Shown here: one piece after another, positions 1 to 7,031 of the stretch
Numbering within the stretch: position 1 is the first letter of the stretch
How the letters are laid out: the number at the start of each line of letters is the position of its first letter
DNA from: Isohypsibius dastychi
Lineage: Eukaryota; Tardigrada; Eutardigrada; Parachela; Isohypsibiidae
Assembly: GCA_034696485.1 (NCBI GenBank)
Contig: JAQIWT010000686.1
Coordinates: forward strand, 1 to 16,344
DNA length: 16,344 bases
Direction of reading: 5' to 3'
Notes under the pieces: generated by a model
What the model was told of the DNA's origin: nothing
Seen by the model: only the letters and a program-made list of their open reading frames with translations
The model's database searches: none
Translations under genes and position numbers: made by a program

Positions 1-185
1 TCTTCGATGTTAAGATTTTTTTGACATTGTGGATAATTAAAATTTAATATTTATAAAAATATTTTTCAAAATGACATTCTACGTATTTTGTGCAAATTGC
101 AAACCCGTTTTTATAATGTTTTTGAAGGTTTCGAAGTATGTTTTTGGTGATTGTTTTCAGAGTGCAAATTACTCATTAGAATAAA

Positions 186-1563
186 CTCATTACTAATTAG
201 TATACGGACTTGTGGATATGAGGCGACTCTTTCAAAAAATGACATTTCATGCTTGCTGATATCTTTGTCTATTTTCAGCCCTTCTGGAGGGCTCATCATT
301 CACTTTATACCAAGAACGGCATACTGCGCTCATTAAAGACCCTGCAGTCTCTTCTGACTTACCAGGAAGATCTCTGCACGTTGTTTATTTTGCATAACCA
401 ATTTCTCCTTCAAATGTTTTTGTGTTTGTTTACTTTATTATTGAAAATTGCTCTGATTTGTTACTATTTTTATTATCCACAGCTTTGTTCTTTTTCAATT
501 TATTATAAATACATAAATCATGAAAAATCATGAAATCAAAAAGCTCTTGAGCACGGCCAAGTTAGCATTAGCTCGGTACTTCTTAGTATGCTGATATTTT
601 CAGGTGTTATAGAATGAAGATGAACTATTAAATCACAAAATTAGTTCAATCACGGTTCTTGATCATTTAATGACTGATAGCTCATTACTGATCAGTATGC
701 TACATTTTTATTGGATGAGTTAACCGAACTATTGTTCACCTCAATAACTCTACTCTATTCGGTTCTGTTCACAACATCGTGAATAATTTCATTGTATATT
801 TGGTTCGGCATTCCGATCAAAAAAGGTCATAATTACTGAATAGAACACGCTAATTACTAATTAGTATACTGAGGTTTTTCGATTTCATGGATTCAACTAA
901 GGAAAATAATCTACAGATTTCTGCAAGCTCCCGTTTTGAAGTGTTGTAATGGTTTTTTGTGTTTATATCCATTGTTGTTTGAAGCAATTCAAGTATGACA
1001 GGATAGAGAAATTTGCAGTGCATTATCAAGACGGCTCTTCCTCACTTCCGGTTGATGATGAAAATCTTCCATCGGCGATCCGTAGCGTCGTGATATTACA
1101 TCGAGCAGGACGTCAAGCATTCGATTTCAAAACTCGGCTGTCCGTAAATGACTTCTTTTTGATTCCATGCTTTACAAGTAATTTTTGATTTTATAGACTG
1201 AATTTGAAATAGTAAACCACCAGTTCCGTGCAGGTTCCGTTTCTGCGATTTCATTTTTTTAATTAATATTCCATGGTCATTGTTCGATTTTATAGTATAT
1301 TTTTCGTTTCCGTGTTCATTAATATTCAGTATTCACTAATTACCAAGTAGTACCGGAATACAGATTGTTTTCATTTTATGTACTGAATCAAAAATAATGA
1401 ATTACGGATTTCATGGAAGCTTCGTTTTTGAAGTCTTGTGATGATAATTTTTGTAGTGTTTCGTTTTTTTGAAATCATTTTCCTTGATTGTTTTTTGATT
1501 TTATGGCTTGTTTTCCGTTGTAGTGCTAATTACTACTTAGTACACGCTACTAATCAGTATGAA
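186..1563. repeat. Seven dispersed copies of a palindromic TACT-N4-AGTA motif
   Basis: A short motif with consensus near GCTAATTACTNNTNAGTAT recurs at about 186-207, 571-593, 680-702, 849-872, 1334-1358, 1525-1547 and 1546-1563. Two kinds of copy contain perfect 12-bp palindromes: TACTAATTAGTA (186 and 849 copies) and TACTGATCAGTA (680 copy). The others keep the outer half-sites with a changed centre. Flanks of the 849 and 1334 copies also align in outline, offset by about 485 bases, with a shared GATTTCATGGA and a shared stretch resembling GTTTTGAAGTnTTGTnATG, so this looks like an old duplication or several copies of one diverged element. I see no open frame belonging to it. Confidence 0.6.
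249..533 (+). other. Unidentified open stretch, possible exon from about 278
   Basis: A 94-codon open frame. A good acceptor (TATTTTCAG) ends near 278 and is followed by a protein-like stretch that starts PFWRAHHSLYTKNG and continues through a leucine-rich segment to about 400. After that the frame becomes very T-rich and phenylalanine/leucine-rich, which looks like intron read as protein. I recognise no domain. It may be the first visible exon of whatever gene or relic occupies 949-2758, or chance. There is no convincing start codon, so a coding role is only a possibility. Confidence 0.2.
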
Positions 1564-2758
1564 TATTTTTTCCTGCACCTAATTTTATCTACCTTGAACA
1601 TTTTCTTTGCAGGAATGGATTTCCTTCTTCGCGAAATCGCTATCAAGATTAATCTGCCGAACTTAAAATCATTTCCATTTTACGCTGGCATTTCTGCATT
1701 CGAGCATCAGTGGAAATGTGCCGAATTCTGGAAACGTGCATATAAGAAACATAATCCAGATCTAATCAACAAATTTCAATCGTCCTGGCAGATAGAAAAA
1801 AATTGTAACTTTAAACAAGATTCATTATAAAAGAGGACAAATAACAATACTTGTTATACGACAAAGATGAACGAAATGATGTCTGTGGCAACAGGTAAAG
1901 AATGATATTTAATAATATGAACCATAATGAAACAGAATCCAGAAAAGATGGGGGGACATTATATTTGGGAGAACCTCGAGGTTCTCCTGAATATCAAAAG
2001 ACCTCGAGGTTTTTTGCAGGTATATTTACTTAATATATATTAATGTCATCATGGTAGTATTGATGTTTATTTTCACTTCATTTTTCAGGGAAAATATCAA
2101 GGAAACTTTGTCGCAGTTGATGATATGGGACGGCAAATCGCCTGCATTTCACTCGCCTTGGAGCTTACGTCATAAAATAAAATCAGTGTTGCCGTTTAAA
2201 GAACCGTTTGCTCGGTTTTGATTTTCATTTCTGGTCCATGACCCGAGAAATGTTATCTTCGGAAAATTCAATACAAACCGACAAAACTGCCTGAGAAAAT
2301 TTCCACTTTAAAAACGGAGGTTTCCTGTCTCGGTACGAAAAATACCACTATCTCATTTCTAGATGAAACTTGTGCAAACAAACGATATCCAAAATTTAAA
2401 TCCGGGTACAAAAAACACAATACTACAAGTAGAAACTGACGGAAGTTCTCGATTGCCAGCCACGCGTTTATAACAAAACTTCTCCGCTCTTCGATTTTCA
2501 CATCGGTTCCGATGACCTTCGATTATGGCATACATCTGTAACATGTTCTTCACTGCATATTCTTCTGAATCCATATCCGGTGGTGAACGAACGCGCAGTC
2601 ACGATTTCTTCGGCGAAAGTGATGTCATTCGAACGCAAAAATATTGCATCCATATTTTTGAAGCCTGTTTTACAAAAAAATACGGAACAGAATTATGCAA
2701 CGTTGTATATTACGGTAATCAACAACATCCATCAGAAGGTACAATAATATATCAATAG
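949..2758 (+). pseudogene. Cluster of exon-like fragments, unidentified gene or mobile-element relic
   Basis: Several protein-like stretches follow good splice acceptors but do not join into one frame. (a) 1019-1143, after TTTGCAG and before a GTAAAT donor, includes RSVVILHRAGRQAFDFKTRL. (b) 1613-1830, after TTTGCAG, begins MDFLLREIAIKIN and ends at TAA; a donor near 1804 is possible. (c) 2089-2221, after TTTTTCAG, is open in two frames: one contains VDDMGRQIACISLALEL and stops at 2175, the other runs 43 codons to 2221. (d) 2363-2473, after TTTCTAG, encodes 36 residues starting MKLVQTNDIQNLNPG. (e) 2525-2758 has 77 codons including SHDFFGESDVIRTQKYC. The GRQxACxSLALxL pattern faintly resembles the cysteine-containing motif of tegument-protease-like (peptidase C76 type) domains carried by some eukaryotic transposons; that is inference. 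In-frame stops between blocks suggest decay or mis-joined exons. Confidence 0.3.
1968..1987. repeat. 20-bp perfect palindrome centred on CCTCGAGG
   Basis: GGAGAACCTCGAGGTTCTCC equals its own reverse complement over all 20 bases. A second 10-bp palindrome with the same core, ACCTCGAGGT, follows at 2001-2010. The pair lies in non-coding sequence between two exon-like blocks. It could be a dimeric factor site, a hairpin, or the remains of a foldback insertion. Confidence 0.75.
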
Positions 2759-2767
2759 GTATTTAAG
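2759..2767 (+). promoter_or_regulatory. TATA-like element of the glycine-rich gene
   Basis: GTATTTAAGG lies about 75 bases upstream of the ATG at 2841, with a plausible leader of roughly 50 bases between (CTTTCATTCAG then TATTCTTCATTACTTC). Position and sequence fit a core promoter for a strongly transcribed small gene. The CATTCAG could alternatively be a splice-leader acceptor. Neither role is demonstrated. Confidence 0.4.
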
Positions 2768-2840
2768 GATCGAATTTCACAACTGATTTTCCAATTCACT
2801 TTCATTCAGTATTCTTCATTACTTCAAAGAGCATTTTAAA

Positions 2841-3420
2841 ATGGCCAAACTCGCCACTGGATTTATTGTTCTTGCAGGTAAAACAAGCCGGCATGTCATG
2901 AAAATTTAGCTCCTCTCCTGTTCATTATTTATCATTTATTATTTATTTCAATTGATTTCAAAATTTCGTTGTTTCATTATTTGTTATTATTTCAATTTCC
3001 TTCTCTTTTAGTTATGATTGGTAGCGTGATTTGTGGTGGTTACGGTGGAGGCGGCTATGGAGGTGGTGGCTACGGAGGTGGGGGTCACGGAGGTGGCGGC
3101 TATGGAGGAGGTCACGGCGGATATGGAGGTGGAGGATTCGGCGGTGGAGGATTTTATGGAGGAGGCCTTGGGGGCTTCGGAGGAATCGGTGGGTTGGGGC
3201 TCGGATTAGGTGGACTTGGTTTCGGAGGTATTGGCGGGTTCGGATTTCCTGGCATCGGACTTGGATTCGGGATTGGATTACCTTACGGGTGAGAAAAGAC
3301 AGTCTCTGATTTAAATGTCAATCTGATTTGATTTGAAGTAGTTCATTAATGACTTTGTTTCTTACGGTATTTTCTTTTAGATATGCTTATGAGAACGGAT
3401 ACGCAACCGTCGGAAAATAA
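2841..3420 (+). CDS. Secreted glycine-rich protein, 3 exons, 117 aa
   Basis: Exons 2841-2877, 3012-3288 and 3381-3420 join in frame to 117 residues. Introns are 134 nt (2878-3011, ending TCTTTTAG) and 92 nt (3289-3380, donor GTGAGA, ending TTCTTTTAG). Residues 1-20 (MAKLATGFIVLAVMIGSVIC) form a clear signal peptide whose hydrophobic core spans the first splice junction. The mature part opens with GGGGY/GGGGH pentapeptide repeats, passes into GGF, then GLG/GIG repeats, and ends with a non-repetitive tail, YAYENGYATVGK, on its own exon. Proteins of this build in nematodes include glycine-rich secreted, eggshell or cuticle components and glycine-rich antimicrobial peptides; the sequence does not decide between them. 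Coding DNA is far more GC-rich than its surroundings because of GGN codons. The other long frame across 3031-3309 (arginine/tryptophan-rich) is an artefact of those codons. Confidence 0.88.
3036..3160 (+). repeat. Coding minisatellite of about 15 bp (GGGGY/H units)
   Basis: Within exon 2 of the glycine-rich gene, units of roughly GGAGGTGGTGGCTAC repeat about five times with third-position changes, then break down into 9- to 12-bp variants. Each full unit encodes GGGGY or GGGGH. Such in-frame arrays change length easily by replication slippage, so copy number may vary between individuals. Confidence 0.8.
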
Positions 3421-3626
3421 TTCTCTCAATGAACGCGACGCACTGGTCGCCGGTAACCAAGAAAAACTCGATGTTTTGTGATATCTCCATTTTTCTAACT
3501 TATTTGCTTTTGTAACGTGGCGTCTCCCGAGACGGGTTAAGAAATGTCATGTACTTTTTCACCAAAGATTATATTTGTTCTAATACTGATATAAAATCGA
3601 AAAAAAAACATTTGTGCAAAAAGGTG

Positions 3627-3739
3627 TGCACGGAGTGGGATTTGAACCCACGCACCCATACGAGTACCAGAAGACCCCTGTTAACAAGGAAGGGAATGCC
3701 CCTTGAGTCTGGCGCCTTGGACCGCTCGGCCATCCGTGC
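3627..3739 (-). tRNA. tRNA-Leu(CAA) with intron
   Basis: Read on the minus strand, the acceptor stem GCACGGA pairs with TCCGTGC, followed by discriminator A. The A box is TGGCCGAGCGG and the T arm is GTGGG-TTCAAAT-CCCAC (B box GGTTCAAATCC). The anticodon stem CCAGA/TCTGG encloses CTCAAG, giving anticodon CAA, which reads UUG leucine. A long variable arm, diagnostic of type II tRNAs, is present. A 29-nt intron (3673-3701) sits one base 3' of the anticodon, the canonical position, and is common in eukaryotic tRNA-Leu(CAA). Mature length is about 84 nt before CCA addition, which is not encoded. All stems pair, so it looks functional. Confidence 0.96.
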
Positions 3740-4008
3740 TTCTTAAATTAGAGCAAAAATCAAGCCGAGTGACAGAATTTTCGCCGTGGAAATCTGTTGC
3801 AACTCCTGTCCATCTCCATCTCACATCCACGTTTGTTAAAATGCCCCAGCCGAATTTTTTTCCAATACATATCCATTTATTCATTTACTTCACATCTTGA
3901 CGGAATTTAGATTTCACTTCAAAATCCCAGAATAATTCTATTAATCGGTACGCGCACCTTACATAACAAGTATCGGGCTCAGGAGGCTTCCGATGAAAAG
4001 AGAACAAA
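3740..4008. other. Intergenic spacer, nothing identified
   Basis: Short spacer between the tRNA 5' end and the 3' end of the L1-domain gene. It must hold that gene's 3' untranslated region, but I see no canonical AATAAA on the minus strand. No repeats or open frames of note. Confidence 0.5.
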
Positions 4009-5656
4009 TCAAACTACTTTCGCAACTTTCTTGGATGTTTTCTTTGTTTTCATCAGTTTGACGCGACCATCGCTGAAGACCTTGACTTTCGCATCTTTCA
4101 CTGTTGTAACATCTTCAGCCGCAGCGGAGAAGCCGGTTGATGAGCGGGGCTTTTCTGCCTTTATCGCATTCGGAGATTCTGAAAAAGAAGACAGATATAC
4201 ATACAAGCAAAAAAACTGTAACCAGCATTCTGTTCATGGTTGCGCGGAATTTTCATCTCCATAAGATCGAACGAAACGTAAATGATTCCTCGGTTATAAG
4301 TAAATGTTTTACTCACCAATATCAACGAAGATGGGAAGAGATAGTTGTTTGAACTTGACATACATACTCCGAATATTATCCCAGCCGCCAGGAAGATGTG
4401 TTTTGAGGAATGAGACCGCAGAATTCACATTCGCCGCAATCTCTTCCGGTTTCTGATTAATAGTCGCCAATTCCATCGAACTATAATACAACCACGTGAA
4501 AACAATTTCATAATACAAGAACACAAATCGCAACCGTTTCTAATAAAAAAGACATTACAAATTCTCCTGAGACGTATTAATTCAGCAATAATTCAGAAAT
4601 CAACACGATCAATGGTTTAAATAAAATTCTCACTTTGTCAGAAGCCAAATGAGCGAAAGGTTACGATCAAAATGATAATTACCACTGTACTCCGGTTCCT
4701 TTAACTGTCAAATAAGTCGCTTCAATCGCAGATTTTATTCTGCTGGCCAAACTGGATGGATCAGTCAGCGACACTGCATGAGGGAACCTTCAACAAATCT
4801 ATTAAGTTAAGAAGACTTGAATGAAAAACAAAGCGAGGAGCCTACTTGTTTTTGATGAAAAACTTATTTCCCAACACTTCAGCCAGTTTGCCGTAAAGTC
4901 TGTCATCCACAAGGAATATATCGTAACGATTCAGCAGTTTCCTCTTGGCTTCATATGGCTTGTATTCGCTTCTCAGCTGCTTGAATGTAATAACCTATAG
5001 AAAACACGAATTTTAGTTGATTCTACATTTAAATTGCTTGCGGAAAAAAAGCGATGGATCCGTTCCATAGTCACAGAAATTGCAGAAAATTCTACTTCCG
5101 GTTGTATCAAAAACGATTTTCCTGAGGCAGTGAAATTCGGCTCACCTCTGTTATTCCTCGTACTCCAGTAGTTCGCAGAAATTCTTTGTAGCGGTCCACA
5201 GCATATTCGTGGTCAAAATCCTTCTCAACGGAGAGATCTTTGATAATAAGACAAACTTCCGTGGAGTCCAAGCTTCTGAATGGATGAGGCAGCGCGCTGT
5301 AAGCAATGAAAAATTTCTTCACGTTCATATCAATTAAGAAATCCAAAGCTTTCGGGAAACAGCGCAGATTTCTCATAAATGTTTCGTACGTAACATTCTC
5401 ACCATTCAAAAACTCGAAACTGTTCTCGCGGATATCTTTTCTGCACAATCGTCAGTGACACAGATCCTTTTCCAGGCAGCAACGCAACTTTCTGAATTCC
5501 CCCTTTCTTCTTCGAAGTTTTGTTTTCGGGAACAACAGAACGACTTTTCTGCAGAGCTGAAACAGCTTCAAAAACCTACAAAACACCACAAGTTCAAACT
5601 TCCATTTACACACCGCGAAAAGACAGACCGACCTTTTCTTTATCGTACTCCATCAT
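4009..5656 (-). CDS. RSL1D1: Ribosomal L1 domain-containing nucleolar protein (RSL1D1/Utp30/Cic1-like), 7 exons, 311 aa
   Basis: Exons, in order of translation, are 5656-5633, 5575-5403, 5296-5146, 4994-4846, 4787-4683, 4480-4317 and 4178-4009. They total 936 nt, and all junctions (GT...AG) keep frame. The product opens MMEYDKEKVFEAVSAL, matching the helix that begins the L1 fold in RSL1D1 (KEQVRKAVDAL type). Recognisable family landmarks are the LPHPFR turn (residues 67-72), VCLIIKD, the long block YEAKRKLLNRYDIFLVDDR (about 126-144), KFFIKNKFP, the short VxCSMELA strand and LPGGWDNIRSMYVKF. The tail from about 256 is lysine-rich and probably disordered. Family members act in the nucleolus in ribosome biogenesis. 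The lysine-rich tail is much shorter than in human RSL1D1, nearer yeast Utp30 in size. The start is the first ATG before a family-like helix; a second ATG follows at once. Exon 1 has only eight codons. The gene is divergent from the coiled-coil gene at 6140. Confidence 0.93.
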
Positions 5657-6139
5657 ACACAGACACCGCAAAATCGCAACAGAACCTAATTAAACACAAG
5701 GCTTCACGTCTGGGCGAGTTACAAATATCGCGAATTTTCAGTGATTCTGAAATTTCCAAATCAGCGACCCAGTGGATCTCTGGCGTATGGATGTTGATAA
5801 GTGCGTGTAGCTACATGACCAGACACCTCTGCCACGCAAGGCATTCCCAGTCGGAGCCTGTCTGCTAATACATGACACCCCTGGGACAGACGCTGGCGAT
5901 CGTATTAGCTCTCCACCTTCCGCTGTTGTTTTCATCAGATTCACAAACCTTGTCAGAAAGCTCGGAATATTTTTGGGAATGTAAAATCGTCTCTCTACGA
6001 ATTGACCAAACTCAGTCTCCAAGATCAAAGAGGAGTTGTCGGTGGAGTTGTGATTCTTTTCAATCTTTTGGTAAGATTTCAGTCCAGTTTATTCACCGTT
6101 CTCGAGGTGATTATATCGTTGCAGTTGTAATCTGGAAAT
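5657..6139. other. Divergent intergenic region with a candidate leader intron on the + strand
   Basis: This stretch separates two divergent start codons and probably holds both promoters. On the + strand, a donor TTTTG|GTAAGA near 6069 and an acceptor ATCGTTGCAG ending at 6124 define an intron of about 55 nt, 15 bases before the ATG at 6140. A TAA codon just after the acceptor, in frame with that ATG, means any upstream exon is untranslated or encodes something else. An open frame from 5872 begins with a signal-peptide-like stretch (see findings). No TATA box stands out. Confidence 0.45.
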
Positions 6140-6655
6140 ATGGATGCGTATTGGAGGTTGAAGCACGTCCAGCGAACATCGGAAACTGAAAGTCGTTTAC
6201 TGCTGCAATTAGCGGCGAAAGAAGAAGAATTGGAGGCGTTATTGGAGGAAAAAAAAGACTGGCGAATGTTGCTGGACGAAAAAGACGATGAAATTCAGAC
6301 CCTGACGGACAGAAAAGAGGAAGAACTGCAGATGTTACTGGAGGAGAAAACAGAGGAAATGCAGGAATTGTTGGACGAAAAACAAGCGGAAATTCAGACG
6401 TTGCTGGAGGAAAAAGAGAAAAAGGAGAAAAAAGAAAAAGAAACGCGAATCTTGATGAGCATAAAGGAAAGTATAATTCAGTCGTTGTGGGAGGTAAAAG
6501 AGCAAAGGGATATCGAGGTGGAGAACTTGAGAGCGCAAATTTCGATTCTGGTCGAGGGTCTGGAACTGAAAGATGGGGATGGACTGGAGGCCCCATCGAA
6601 CGGGAGGAGCCACGGTACCGGAAGTTCCAGCGTGAACTGGGAATGGGATGGTTGA
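6140..6655 (+). CDS. Coiled-coil protein with 11-residue repeats, 171 aa
   Basis: An intronless frame of 171 codons from an ATG with an in-frame stop (TAA) 12 bases upstream. Residues 1-26 lead into a run of heptad/hendecad-like units, each opening with lysine: KEEELEALLEE (27-37), a 10-residue variant (38-47), KDDEIQTLTDR (48-58), KEEELQMLLEE (59-69), KTEEMQELLDE (70-80) and KQAEIQTLLEE (81-91). A highly charged KEK stretch (92-101) and a second helix (102-144) follow, then a short glycine/serine-rich tail ending in WEWDG. Residues about 15-140 should form one long coiled coil. No enzymatic domain, signal peptide or membrane segment is present, and I do not recognise the family; charged coiled coils match many proteins weakly. 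The purine-rich + strand leaves a long open frame on the opposite strand (6111-6704), which is a shadow. Confidence 0.72.
   Translation: MDAYWRLKHVQRTSETESRLLLQLAAKEEELEALLEEKKDWRMLLDEKDDEIQTLTDRKEEELQMLLEEKTEEMQELLDEKQAEIQTLLEEKEKKEKKEKETRILMSIKESIIQSLWEVKEQRDIEVENLRAQISILVEGLELKDGDGLEAPSNGRSHGTGSSSVNWEWDG
6218..6412 (+). repeat. Six tandem ~33-bp coding units (11-residue coiled-coil repeat)
   Basis: Six consecutive units of 33 bp (one of 30 bp) encode the pattern K-x-x-E-[LIM]-Q/E-x-L-L-[ED]-E. Conservation at DNA level is clear, for example GAAATTCAGAC and TTGCTGGA/GTTACTGGAGG recur, so the array grew by tandem duplication of coding DNA. An 11-residue period favours a slightly right-handed coiled coil over the classical heptad. 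Confidence 0.75.
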
Positions 6656-7031
6656 AGTTGAAGAAATCCTGATGCAGACCGGAAGTAACGAATTTTCCAT
6701 CCATCTTTTTGCTAGTTTTAATCTATAGAAATCCTAAGAATTTTACAGCTGATGTGTGTTTTTTTGTTTCCGGGCACTGAACAAAAACTGTACCAAAACT
6801 TGCAGGCTGGTTTGCGGAATTCTCGATTTCTCAAATGCTACTTCAAGTTATTCTTAAACACAAATTCCCGGTATCACGATCTAGAAATTCAAACAGAAAA
6901 CCAGCGAGGAATTAAAAACAGAATCGCTAAAAAACAATGCTTCTAAAACAAAAATATTCTAGAAAACTTCATAGTAAAAGCAAAAAGGCACCAGTTTTAA
7001 TTTCACCGGAAGTCTAATCCATGACGACCTT
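6656..7031. other. Convergent 3' intergenic region, no gene found
   Basis: This lies between the stop of the + strand coiled-coil gene and the stop of the - strand aquaglyceroporin gene, so it must contain both 3' untranslated regions. On the minus strand ATTAAA, a common poly(A) signal variant, occurs near 6998. On the + strand, AATTTTACAG near 6748 and AACTTGCAG near 6806 look like splice acceptors, but the sequence after them gives no convincing protein. Two ACTTCCGGT-type motifs (6678 and 7005) fall here. Confidence 0.45.

Noticed and set aside
3031-3309. 92-codon arginine/tryptophan-rich frame
   Set aside because: Out-of-frame reading of glycine codons (GGN) in the glycine-rich gene.
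5372-5402. A 31-nt intron in the L1-domain gene (GTGAGA...ATGAG)
   Set aside because: It is shorter than every other intron here (57 nt and up) and adds residues not found in the family. The acceptor TTGCTTACAG at 5298-5297 instead joins directly to the conserved ALPHPF block in frame.
5455-5868. 137-codon + strand open frame
   Set aside because: It overlaps the first exons of the L1-domain gene on the opposite strand and has no recognisable content.
6111-6704. 197-codon open frame on the minus strand, rich in proline, phenylalanine and serine
   Set aside because: It is the antisense of the purine-rich coiled-coil gene, where GAA/GAG codons read backwards as TTC/CTC. It has no domain and no splice signals.
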